A DNA stretch of 22,514 nucleotides from DQWO01 sp964478545 (GCA_964478545.1 CAYZIS010000040.1:1-22514), one strand, 5' to 3'. Numbered from the stretch's first letter, positions 7,314 through 14,960 are shown. Made by a program: numbers and translations. The notes: a model not told the origin generated them from the sequence alone.

Positions 7314-7883
7314 ATGAAAAAGATGATCAGATTGATGGTAATGATTATGGTACTGGCTTTCTCAGTAAATGCCAGCGCATGGTATTTATACTGTGATTGA
7401 GAAAATGGAGATGGAACTAAAGTCAAACATAGCAGGATCGATATTACCAGCGTTCAGAACAACGGTCTCATCCAATTACAATTTAACGAGTACGGTCCGT
7501 GGGTCAATCCTGATAAAACATACAATTCTGATGGACAAGTAATATTCAAACAAGTAACACTCGGAGAATATAGAGGTTCTGAGAGTATCGTAAGCAATGG
7601 TCAGCGGGGTTACGCGCAAGCCTTTGCAATCGTGAGTGGCTTTTACGTCTTTATTTTCCATTCCAGGATATTCGATCTAGAATACATTCATCCGATGTAT
7701 GGTTCTCAGTATCAGGCGGAGGTTTTATGTCTGGAATATCGACCAGATTTATTGGGATTTCTCCTAGTTGATACTTGGCATACCTTTTACGCAACTAATT
7801 CGGATGTAAATGCAAACGAATGGTATCATGCGACCCCGAATAAGGTACCGGATGAGATGCTTATTTATTACCTCGCGGAATAA
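7314..7883 (+). pseudogene. Exported protein gene with in-frame TGA at codon 29
   Basis: GGAGG lies just upstream of ATG 7314. Codons 1-22 encode a clear signal peptide (MKKMIRLMVMIMVLAF...NASA). After WYLYCD the frame meets TGA at 7398-7400, then stays open for 160 codons to TAA at 7881-7883, a 189-codon protein in all. The post-TGA part has Tyr, Trp and Phe scattered as in a folded secreted domain. I do not recognise the family. The simplest reading is one nonsense mutation, possibly from TGG (Trp). Selenocysteine is conceivable because the TGA follows Cys-Asp, but I see no SECIS-like hairpin directly downstream. An internal ATG at 7698 would lack the signal peptide. Confidence 0.6.
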
Positions 7884-7914
7884 TAAGAAAGTCCATCATA
7901 ATAATTGAGCTCAT

Positions 7915-7949
7915 GCCATCAAAAATAATCTGATATCTTTGGTGATGGC
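7915..7949. other. Small inverted repeat after broken exported gene
   Basis: GCCATCA (7915-7921) pairs with TGATGGC (7943-7949), with a 21-base AT-rich loop. It lies about 30 bp after the stop at 7883 and could be a weak transcription end, but no T-run follows. Confidence 0.3.
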
Positions 7950-7964
7950 CCGTGGGGTGTGATC

Positions 7965-8223
7965 TCAACTATATAAAGCTGTCATGGTCAGATTTTGAGC
8001 GGCTTTGGACGCGTATGGGTTGGTTTGCGGCGAGCGCCGATGTAATTTTTCACCAGAACTTTCTAAAAAAGCAACCAGCACCAAGGAGAGTATGTCATGA
8101 AAAAAACATTATTATCCATTCTTTTTATCCAGATGATATTTCTGACTTTGATATCTACGGCTTTTTCCCAATGCGGAACGGTAGCCGATGATCTCTCCCT
8201 GGTACTGCCGTGTGTTGAATATG
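7965..8223 (+). repeat. Leader plus gene start, direct repeat copy 1
   Basis: This segment, the 5' leader and first 42 codons of the Cys-rich exported protein gene, recurs at 9055-9269 about 1.09 kb downstream in the same orientation. The part with TTGGACGCGTATGGGTTGG and the hairpin CGGCG-AG-CGCCG is almost identical in both. Copy 1 keeps the Shine-Dalgarno AAGGAG and the signal-peptide codons that copy 2 lacks. Confidence 0.9.
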
Positions 8224-9038
8224 AAGGTCAATATTACCAGATCAATTTTAGTGCTTATACAAATCCTGCCGACCCTTCATGGCTTTACTGGCGGTATGAA
8301 TCCATCCAGGTCGCCTCAGGAGGGTCGTCTTGCGCCCATGCCGATAACGCTCTGACCATCACCGCGCCATGTATCTATTACGCGGGCTATAATCTTGCGA
8401 TGACGCTGGAATATTATGTTAATCCCGCCGAGCCCAACTGGCCGTACTGGAAACTGGGATCCCAATTTGCCGTAAACCCGGTAACCATAAAGTCTATTTC
8501 CGGCGATACCATGGATCTTCTCCTTCCCTATTACTCCAGCATTGATTTTCAGGCAGTTATGACCTGCATGCAACAATGCAGCAGTAATGATGATCCCGCT
8601 TGTATTATGTCGTGCATGCCTGACCTTGGGCTTGGCAGCGCCTTTTCACTGGCCTTTGAACTCTGCAACCCGGGAATCACGCCCATAGAATTTTGCCTGC
8701 CGGCCGGTGCTTATTTCGAACCAGGCACGGGAGATGTCCAACCCATGCTCATCGGGGTTGACGAATGTCTGATAGTACCACCAGTAGAATGTAAAATATT
8801 TTTGGTGCCGACCTACTGCATGGATAGTGGCACTTCCGCCCCCTCGGAAGAAGACGTGTATGGAATAGCGGGAGCGGGCATAGCTCAACAGACCTGCATT
8901 GCTGAAATACTGAATCTGATAAGGGATGAAACGAAGATCTCCCAGGCCAACTCATACATCATTCAGGACACGATATGGGAATGCACGGAAACCGGTTCAA
9001 TAACAGAGGATCAACGCACTGCTTTACAAAATATGTAA
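8097..9038 (+). CDS. Cys-rich exported protein with internal repeat
   Basis: 313 residues. Residues 1-24 form a signal peptide (MKKTLLSILFIQ...STAFS), so the protein is exported. Two tandem repeats follow, 26-69 and 79-122. Each starts with Cys, has a second Cys 13 residues later, and ends with closely similar NPADPSWLYW and NPAEPNWPYW. Next comes a twin CX3C pair (C157/C161 and C169/C173), as in helical hairpins joined by disulfides. The C-terminal part (about 195-310) contains LPAGAYFEPGTGDVQPM and SYIIQDTIWECTE, reminiscent of repeat domains of secreted bacterial proteins, but I cannot name the family. Many cysteines suggest disulfides in the envelope or outside the cell. AAGGAG lies 8 bp before ATG. 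The leader and gene start are duplicated downstream. Confidence 0.75.
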   Translation: MKKTLLSILFIQMIFLTLISTAFSQCGTVADDLSLVLPCVEYEGQYYQINFSAYTNPADPSWLYWRYESIQVASGGSSCAHADNALTITAPCIYYAGYNLAMTLEYYVNPAEPNWPYWKLGSQFAVNPVTIKSISGDTMDLLLPYYSSIDFQAVMTCMQQCSSNDDPACIMSCMPDLGLGSAFSLAFELCNPGITPIEFCLPAGAYFEPGTGDVQPMLIGVDECLIVPPVECKIFLVPTYCMDSGTSAPSEEDVYGIAGAGIAQQTCIAEILNLIRDETKISQANSYIIQDTIWECTETGSITEDQRTALQNM

Positions 9039-9054
9039 CCCAAGTTGAATGCTT

Positions 9055-9269
9055 TCAACTGCATAAAACTGTCATAGTCAGATTCTGAGCTGATTTGGAC
9101 GCGTATGGGTTGGTTTGCGGCGAACGCCGATGTAATTTTTCACCAGAACTTTCTAGAAATTAACAACCAGCACCAGGGATGATATTTCTGACTTTGATAT
9201 CTACGGCTTTTTCCCAATGCGGAACAGTAGCCAATGATCTCTCCCTGGTACTGCCGTGTGTTGAATATG
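9055..9269 (+). repeat. Leader plus gene start, direct repeat copy 2
   Basis: This matches 7965-8223 with few changes, except that about 44 bases are missing, from the Shine-Dalgarno region through the first signal-peptide codons, at the join near 9178. The match ends abruptly at 9269, where unrelated sequence begins. The hairpin CGGCG-AA-CGCCG differs from copy 1 only in its loop. It begins 17 bp after the stop of the intact gene. Confidence 0.9.
9179..9269 (+). pseudogene. Truncated duplicate of the Cys-rich exported gene
   Basis: The frame starting at ATG 9179 matches residues 13-42 of the intact protein (MIFLTLISTAFSQCGTVA), with one Asp-to-Asn change, then runs into unrelated sequence at 9270 and soon stops. 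The start of the signal peptide and the Shine-Dalgarno are deleted and nothing remains of the last 270 residues. It is a dead fragment of a tandem duplication. Confidence 0.85.
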
Positions 9270-9270
9270 G

Positions 9271-9339
9271 CGAAAAACCGATGGGGAATTTATCAAGATG
9301 TTCCTGCAGCTTTCGATAGACACTATCATTTTGTTGCGT
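9271..9339 (-). pseudogene. N-terminal stump of a 4Fe-4S-type protein gene
   Basis: Reading the minus strand from 9339, 23 codons give QQNDSVYRKLQEHLDKFPI followed by Gly-Phe. The pattern Y-x-K-L-x-E/Q-H-L-D-x-x-P-I/V-G-F/Y is, from memory, the start of a family of 4Fe-4S cluster proteins common in Desulfobacterota. The codon where ATG is expected is ACG (9337-9339), and an AAAGGT Shine-Dalgarno-like sequence lies six bases before it. After residue 22 the frame enters the duplicated exported-protein fragment. The gene would have been co-directional with and directly downstream of pseI. Family identification is from memory and should be treated as tentative. Confidence 0.4.
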
Positions 9340-9396
9340 ATTTTTACCTTTTTTTCCTACTGTCCAGCAGACAACTTATAGTATACCTTCAATCAT

Positions 9397-10470
9397 TCAG
9401 CCCAGCAAATCCCAACTGAGCGGCGTTCCTCTTTTTACCTGCTGATTTATTTTTTTACCGAGCAGCTGTTGATAAAACTTAGGCGGCAATCCCATTCCCG
9501 GCCTGATGACCCTTACATTATGAGGAGTAAAAATATCGCCTTTCTCCATATCCTGAGTGATATAGAGAGAACGACGAAACACCAGGGATTTTTGTTCTTT
9601 TTCCGTTGGCCCATAAGAAACCCGTCCGAGAGACTTCCAGGCCCGTTTCATTTCACTGACCATAAGACGCATCTCTTCGGGTTCCAGCGAAAATGCAGCA
9701 TCCACCCCACCATCTTCACGGCTCAGGGTAAAATGCTTTTCCACCATTACCGCCCCCAGTGCAACAGCAGCTATTGCCGCCCCGATACCCCTGGTGTGAT
9801 CAGAAAGGCCAACCGGACAATCAAAAAGCTGCTGCAGGTGAGGTATGGTTAACAAATTAGATTCTTCCGGGCTGGCAGGATAACTGCTGGTGCATTTCAG
9901 CAGAACAAGCTCACGGCAGCCCGCCTCGCGAGCACACCGAACCGCCTCATCCAATTCACTGATTGAAGCCATACCTGTAGACATGATCAGTAGTTTTCCC
10001 GTGGCGGCAACTTTTTCAATCAAGGGAAGATCTACATTTTCAAAAGAAGCAATCTTATATGCCGGGACCTGCAGATCTTCAAGAAAATCAACAGCCGTCT
10101 CATCAAAAGGCGTACTGAAACACAAGAGCCCCAGCTCCCGGCAACGATTGAAAATCGGTTCATGCCAAGCCCATGGAGTGGCGGCCTCCTGGTAGAGATC
10201 ATAAAGCGAGCGCCCGGACCACAAACTTTCCGGATTAGAAATAAGGAACTCTTTTTCCTGCAGATCCAAGGTCATGCTGTCGGCGGTATAAGTTTGCAGC
10301 TTAATGGCATCAGCACCTGTTTTTGCCGCTTCATCGACAATGTTCAGCGCCCGCTCCAACGATTGATTATGGTTCCCTGACATTTCAGCAATGATAAAAG
10401 GAGGATCTGAACAGCTGATCCATCGGTCACCTAGCTTCAGCCGACAAGAAAACGGATGATCATCATTCAT
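9397..10470 (-). CDS. pseI: Pseudaminic acid synthase (NeuB family)
   Basis: 357 residues. It should condense 2,4-diacetamido-2,4,6-trideoxy-L-altrose with phosphoenolpyruvate to make pseudaminic acid in the cytoplasm. The NeuB catalytic barrel covers about 20-285, with FIIAEMSGNHNQ (25-36; E29, H34), DAIKLQTYTAD (54-64), a later GLSDHTRG and EKHFTL. A C-terminal SAF antifreeze-like domain (about 297-357) starts at FRRSLY. ATG 10470 is preceded by AGGAGG at 9 bp and overlaps the PseGH stop by 8 bases, indicating translational coupling. It is the last gene of the operon. Family membership is certain; pseudaminic rather than legionaminic or neuraminic specificity is inferred from the PseB, PseC and PseG neighbours. 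Confidence 0.93.
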   Translation of the reverse strand: MNDDHPFSCRLKLGDRWISCSDPPFIIAEMSGNHNQSLERALNIVDEAAKTGADAIKLQTYTADSMTLDLQEKEFLISNPESLWSGRSLYDLYQEAATPWAWHEPIFNRCRELGLLCFSTPFDETAVDFLEDLQVPAYKIASFENVDLPLIEKVAATGKLLIMSTGMASISELDEAVRCAREAGCRELVLLKCTSSYPASPEESNLLTIPHLQQLFDCPVGLSDHTRGIGAAIAAVALGAVMVEKHFTLSREDGGVDAAFSLEPEEMRLMVSEMKRAWKSLGRVSYGPTEKEQKSLVFRRSLYITQDMEKGDIFTPHNVRVIRPGMGLPPKFYQQLLGKKINQQVKRGTPLSWDLLG

Positions 10471-11956
10471 GGGCTATAACCTCCTGGAAAACGCCATAAT
10501 ATTCACTAAATCCAGCCGCAAGAAAAGCTTTTCTCCCGGCAGTATTTTCTATCAGCACCTCCGCCTGGATAGTTTTGCAGGACGGGAAACGGGACCGGAC
10601 CCAGCTGCTTCCAGCCCTGATCAGGGAGCTGCCCAAGCCTTGGCCATAGCAGCCGGGAACAAGATAGACGGAAACCAGGACCTTCAGGTCAGAAAGGAAA
10701 TCATAGCGCAAAACCCCCACCGGCTGACCGTTCTGTTCACCGACCAGCAGGACACACCGATCATCGTCCAGAGATTTGTGGAACCATTGTTGGTGCGCAT
10801 CCAAAGAAATTTCCTCCCCGGAAAAAGAAAAAAGGCGCGTTATCTCAGCGTTGCGCCAGGCATGGATTTTATCACAATCGCTTTCCTCTGCCCGACGCAA
10901 ATCTATTTTCTCCGGAAAAAGAATCCGGCTCAGGCGCTGGCAGCCATAGCCATCTACCAACTCCCGGCTGCGCTGGCTTAAAGAGCGACGCCACCAGGGA
11001 AAATCCAGCAGTGATTGTACCGCCCGGGCAATGATCTCTCCACTCACCTGCGATGCTTCTCCAAGATACAATATCCGGCCATCCAAGCCCAGGGTTTCGG
11101 ACAAAGCGGTCTGGTTGTCTGCGACACTGATGACAATGCTCGGCAATCCCAGGCAGCAGCGTTCCCAGGTTGTCGTCCCCCCGGCTCCCAGGGCAATGTC
11201 TGCTTTGGACATCAGGGAAGCCATAGTATCAACCTGACAATGGAAAGTTACCTGTTTGCAGGAAGCGGCCTGTTTTTCAATTTTTTCACGATAAGGATTC
11301 CCACTGCCTACCACCACATCAAGCTGCAATTGACGATTGGCCAACAAGGGTAAAGCGGCAAGTGTTTTGCCGGTTTCATCGGTAGCATCACTGCCGCCAA
11401 AAAAAACAAAGAGACGATTGCCAGGTTTTCCTTTTTTCTCCCCCTTTTGCCGGGAAAAGCTGGAATCCAGCAAAGCAAAGCGTGGCCCCAGCAATAACCG
11501 GCAATCAGAAGAAACCAGGCCATCATAACGATGCTTCATCTCAGGATAAAACCCCTGGTCAAGCAACACATCACAATCATGTTTACGATTCGCCAGATCA
11601 TCCAGCACCAGGATTTTTTCAACCCGCTCCCGGAGCACCGATTCCCATTCCCGTCCCAGAACATAGTGGTCGACAACCAGCCAGTCAACAGTGTTCGGCA
11701 GCGCATCTACAACGGCAACGGTCTCCCGGGCATCCTTAGCAGGCAGGCATTCCGGTACACCTTCCACTGGTGCCGGCAGACAAAAAACACGAAAGTTACG
11801 GTCAGACAGTAAGTCACAAAGGTTGCCGGGAAGTTGACGACAAATAAAAAAAACTTCAGCGCCCCTCGTTTTCAGCTCGCTCGCCAGGGAAAGACAGCGT
11901 CGGATGTGGCCGGAACCGATTTTAATGGAGGCGTCAGCCCTGATTACAACCCGCAA
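10463..11956 (-). CDS. pseGH: Fused PseG hydrolase - PseH N-acetyltransferase
   Basis: 497 residues, two enzymes in one chain. Residues 1-345 are PseG, the GT-B-fold UDP-sugar hydrolase that removes UDP from UDP-2,4-diacetamido-trideoxy-altrose: RADASIKIGSGHIRRC (6-21) places the catalytic-type His at 17, FGGSD (186-190), GAGGTTTWE (257-265), and the terminal DGYGCQRL (335-342). Residues 350-497 are a GNAT acetyltransferase of the PseH kind, with RRAEESD (354-360), HAWRN (365-369) and acetyl-CoA loop YGQGLGSS (437-444). In most described clusters these are separate genes. The start is TTG at 11956, supported by GGAGG 7 bases upstream and by the correct N-terminus. It overlaps pseF by 13 bases and pseI by 8. 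Confidence 0.92.
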   Translation of the reverse strand: MRVVIRADASIKIGSGHIRRCLSLASELKTRGAEVFFICRQLPGNLCDLLSDRNFRVFCLPAPVEGVPECLPAKDARETVAVVDALPNTVDWLVVDHYVLGREWESVLRERVEKILVLDDLANRKHDCDVLLDQGFYPEMKHRYDGLVSSDCRLLLGPRFALLDSSFSRQKGEKKGKPGNRLFVFFGGSDATDETGKTLAALPLLANRQLQLDVVVGSGNPYREKIEKQAASCKQVTFHCQVDTMASLMSKADIALGAGGTTTWERCCLGLPSIVISVADNQTALSETLGLDGRILYLGEASQVSGEIIARAVQSLLDFPWWRRSLSQRSRELVDGYGCQRLSRILFPEKIDLRRAEESDCDKIHAWRNAEITRLFSFSGEEISLDAHQQWFHKSLDDDRCVLLVGEQNGQPVGVLRYDFLSDLKVLVSVYLVPGCYGQGLGSSLIRAGSSWVRSRFPSCKTIQAEVLIENTAGRKAFLAAGFSEYYGVFQEVIAHE

Positions 11957-12693
11957 TGATCATCCTCCAGTTTTTTCTGTTCCACATGCTCATTGAGCTT
12001 TTCCATTTCCGGGTGGCGCTGTAATAAGGCAAAGACATCAGCGGTAGTAAAAGTTTCTCCTGGCCGATAGAGATACTGATAAACAGCTTCGATAAATTGC
12101 CAGTCACTTGGTGTATCCAGGGTCCAACGATAATGTGACCGGTCAACGAGGTCCTTGTGGCTGACCAGTTGAAACAGGTCCTCATGCTGATAGAGATAAG
12201 GGGTCACATGCTCACGTTCGAAGGGTTCTTGGGCTTGCTGAGCAGCCATCGCCAGAACTTTGCGGCTGAAGATTTCAACATCAAGACCCCGGGGGTAGGT
12301 TCGTTCAAGGGTATTACTCAGATAGTCGACTGCCGGCAAAGAAAAGAATTTTCGCACCATATGATCAATGAGTTCAGGATCAATCAACGGACAATCAGAA
12401 GTTATGCGAACAACCACATCGGCACCACAATCTCCGGCAGCGGCGGCATAACGACCCAGCACATCCTCTTCACTGCCGCGGAATACCCCGGCACCATACT
12501 TTCGACTTTCTGCCACAATCGCGTCATCAACCGAATGAGTAGTGGTCGCCACGACCAGACCATCCAGGGTTTTGGAGGCTTGCAGGCGGCTGATAACATG
12601 GGCCAGCACTGATTTATCAGCCAGTTTTTTCATCACTTTGCCCGGCAATCGGGTTGAAGACATACGAGCTTGAATAATAGCAATGGTATTCAT
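11944..12693 (-). CDS. pseF: Pseudaminic acid cytidylyltransferase, SpsF-like
   Basis: 249 residues. Predicted to activate pseudaminic acid with CTP to CMP-pseudaminic acid, the donor for glycosyltransferases. The nucleotide-binding signature IIQARMSSTRLPGK (6-19) is at the N-terminus and TSDCPLIDPELID follows around residue 98-110. The ARMSSTRLPGKV form is that of the SpsF (Bacillus spore-coat polysaccharide) branch of NTP transferases rather than the classical Campylobacter PseF, so the activity is inferred from context. ATG 12693 overlaps the pseC stop by four bases (ATGA) and the 3' end overlaps pseGH by 13, so it is part of one coupled operon. Confidence 0.85.
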   Translation of the reverse strand: MNTIAIIQARMSSTRLPGKVMKKLADKSVLAHVISRLQASKTLDGLVVATTTHSVDDAIVAESRKYGAGVFRGSEEDVLGRYAAAAGDCGADVVVRITSDCPLIDPELIDHMVRKFFSLPAVDYLSNTLERTYPRGLDVEIFSRKVLAMAAQQAQEPFEREHVTPYLYQHEDLFQLVSHKDLVDRSHYRWTLDTPSDWQFIEAVYQYLYRPGETFTTADVFALLQRHPEMEKLNEHVEQKKLEDDHCGL

Positions 12694-13856
12694 TGCAACA
12701 GGCTCTTTATACTCTGGCGCACACTTTCGATAACCCTGGCAACATCATCATTCGTCATGGCCGGATAAAGTGGGATGGTGATGGCGTGCCGATAATATTC
12801 CTCCGCCAAGGGATAGTCTCCAGCACGATAGCCAAACTTGTTGCGGTAATAGGGCTGCAGATGTACGGGGATATAGTGAACGTTGACCCCAATTCCTCGT
12901 TCACGCAGGGCATTGAAAAGATCAGCACGATCCAAACCCAGAGCCAGAATCACATAAATATGAAAAGATGAGCTGACTTCCGGACGTTGAGCAATCAATC
13001 CCAACGCAGCTTCATCCTGAAAGGCTTTTTTATAAGTCCGGGCAATATCCCGGCGGCGGGTCACAAACGCATCAAGTTTTTTCAACTGACTGAGGGCCAG
13101 GGCACACTGAAAATCCGTTATCCGGTAATTAAAACCCAATACCTGCATTTCATAAAACCAGGGACCTTCGTTCGCACTTAAACGCTCTGGATCTTTTACT
13201 ATTCCATGGGACCTTAAAAGGCAAAGCTGGTCATAAAGTTTTTTATTATTGGTCGTAATCACCCCACCTTCACCAGCAGCAATATGCTTGACCGGGTGGA
13301 GAGAAAAGATTGTCATATCACTGTGGGCACAACAACCGGTTTTAAAGTGATGACCATCAACCGTATAGGAAGAGCCCAAAGCATGGGCAGCATCCTCAAT
13401 AACAATCAGATCATGTTCCCTGGCAATGGTGTTGATGGCAGCCAGATCACAGGGTTGACCGGCAAAATGTACCGGAATGATCCCCCGGGTTGCCGGGGTC
13501 AACTGTGCTAAAATTTGATCAGTAGCTATGCAACCGGTTTTGGGATCGATATCAGCAAAAACAGGCTTTGCCCCCACATAGATCACACAATTTGCCGAGG
13601 CCACAAAAGTGATAGGAGAGGTAATAACCTCATCTCCCGGAGCAAAACCGGCCGCCAGTGCTGCCAGATGGAGAGCCGCCGTGCCACTGGAAACCGCCAC
13701 GGCATAACGAACCCCGCACAAAGAAGCAAAAGCCTGTTCAAATTGTTGCACCATCGGTCCCTGGGTTAACCAGTCAGAGTTGAGAATATCAACCACCGCC
13801 TGGATATCATCAGGTCCGAGAAAATGACGTCCATAAGGAATATATCGGGAAGACAT
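12690..13856 (-). CDS. pseC: UDP-4-keto-6-deoxy sugar aminotransferase PseC
   Basis: 388 residues. A PLP-dependent DegT/DnrJ/EryC1 aminotransferase that should convert the 4-keto product of PseB to UDP-4-amino-4,6-dideoxy-N-acetyl-altrosamine. The N-terminal SRYIPYGRHFLGPDDI is typical of PseC. Visible active-site parts are SSGTAALHLA (56-65), EDAAHALGS (154-162), and FSLHPVKHIAAGEGG with the PLP lysine at 190. AAGGA lies a few bases before ATG 13856 in the 12-base gap after pseB. The 3' end overlaps pseF. Confidence 0.93.
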   Translation of the reverse strand: MSSRYIPYGRHFLGPDDIQAVVDILNSDWLTQGPMVQQFEQAFASLCGVRYAVAVSSGTAALHLAALAAGFAPGDEVITSPITFVASANCVIYVGAKPVFADIDPKTGCIATDQILAQLTPATRGIIPVHFAGQPCDLAAINTIAREHDLIVIEDAAHALGSSYTVDGHHFKTGCCAHSDMTIFSLHPVKHIAAGEGGVITTNNKKLYDQLCLLRSHGIVKDPERLSANEGPWFYEMQVLGFNYRITDFQCALALSQLKKLDAFVTRRRDIARTYKKAFQDEAALGLIAQRPEVSSSFHIYVILALGLDRADLFNALRERGIGVNVHYIPVHLQPYYRNKFGYRAGDYPLAEEYYRHAITIPLYPAMTNDDVARVIESVRQSIKSLLQ

Positions 13857-13868
13857 ACGTTATCCTTT

Positions 13869-14879
13869 TTAAACCGTAAAATCAGGATCGACATGTTCAC
13901 GCATCAAAGTACGTAATTCCTCCACGCTCAAACGATCCGGATTATCATTACTGTTATACTCAAAATTTTCCTGACACCTGACGGCATTATTAGCTTTGAT
14001 GAACTCATCCACATCCCATAAACGCATGGAAGGTAGAATCACATATTCATCCTCAAGTTCTATTGTATTAATAGCATCTGAAACCGTTATCATCTCTTCA
14101 TGCAGTTTCTCTCCAGGGCGAACTCCGATAGTGCGCAACTGACATCCGGGAGCTATTGCTTCGGCCAACTCGGTAATCAGGTAACTGGGGATTTTGGGAA
14201 CATAAATCTCACCACCCCACATCATTTCCAGGGCTTTTAAAACCATCCGCACCCCATGATCCAGGGTAATGTTAAAACGGGTCATCCGTTCATCGGTAAT
14301 CGGTAAAAACCCGGTATGGCGCTGCTGCAGGAAAAGAGGGATGACACTGCCCCTGCTGCCCATAACATTACCATATCTGACCACGCTGAATTTAATGTCC
14401 TTTTTCCCTTTAATATTATTGGCAGCCACAAACAGTTTGTCTGAACAAAGTTTTGTTGCTCCATAGAGATTAACCGGACCGGCAGCCTTATCGGTACTCA
14501 AAGCAACTACTTTTTTCACCCCGGCATCAAGACAGGTTTCAATAATATTTTGTGCCCCCATCACATTGGTCTTAATACATTCAAAGGGGTTGTATTCCGC
14601 CGCTGGAACCTGTTTGAGAGCCGCAGCATGGATGACAATATCAATATCCTGCAAAGCCCGTGACAGGCGCTCTTTGTCGCGAATATCTCCAATAAAATAG
14701 CGAAGTTGAGGGTACTTTTCAGGAGAGAGAACCTGGGCCATCTCAAACTGCTTAAGTTCGTCACGGGAAAAAACCACCAGCCTGGTAATTTCCGGATAAC
14801 GGTCAAGAACCGTCTTGATAAATTTCTGACCGAATGATCCGGTTCCGCCAGTCACTAAAATTGAACGTTCTTTTAACAA
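13869..14879 (-). CDS. pseB: UDP-GlcNAc 4,6-dehydratase (inverting) PseB
   Basis: 336 residues. First enzyme of the pathway: dehydrates and C5-epimerises UDP-GlcNAc. It is an extended SDR protein with NADP loop GGTGSFG (11-17) and active site STDKAAGPVNLYGATK (128-143; D130, K131, Y139, K143), the Asp-Lys pair characteristic of the soluble inverting dehydratases. The start is TTG (14877-14879); no ATG is available before the Rossmann motif and the nearest Shine-Dalgarno-like sequence (GAGAGG) is rather far, about 13 bases. It heads the operon; the promoter should lie in the 137-bp AT-rich divergent region shared with the gene at 15017. Confidence 0.93.
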   Translation of the reverse strand: MLKERSILVTGGTGSFGQKFIKTVLDRYPEITRLVVFSRDELKQFEMAQVLSPEKYPQLRYFIGDIRDKERLSRALQDIDIVIHAAALKQVPAAEYNPFECIKTNVMGAQNIIETCLDAGVKKVVALSTDKAAGPVNLYGATKLCSDKLFVAANNIKGKKDIKFSVVRYGNVMGSRGSVIPLFLQQRHTGFLPITDERMTRFNITLDHGVRMVLKALEMMWGGEIYVPKIPSYLITELAEAIAPGCQLRTIGVRPGEKLHEEMITVSDAINTIELEDEYVILPSMRLWDVDEFIKANNAVRCQENFEYNSNDNPDRLSVEELRTLMREHVDPDFTV

Positions 14880-14960
14880 GGGATTATACCGTCCTCTCTG
14901 TCAATAGATTGATTTCATGCATCAAGAATCACAATACATTTAGCCAACATCAAAACATTA

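Noticed and set aside
7398..7440. Selenocysteine insertion at TGA 7398-7400
   Set aside because: No stem with a GU-containing apical loop could be drawn immediately after the TGA, so a nonsense mutation is preferred; kept only as a check in the findings.
7990..8045. Cyclic-di-GMP (GEMM) riboswitch in the leader, suggested by GGACGC and a nearby hairpin
   Set aside because: The remaining GEMM consensus (GCAAA/AAGCC elements and tetraloop-receptor arms) is missing.
7952..8191. 79-residue plus-strand frame over the leader of the Cys-rich gene
   Set aside because: It overlaps the start and signal peptide of the supported gene in another frame and part of it translates the repeated leader.
9234..9419. 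61-residue plus-strand frame
   Set aside because: It begins in the truncated duplicate and runs antisense to the 4Fe-4S stump and pseI end, with no Shine-Dalgarno.
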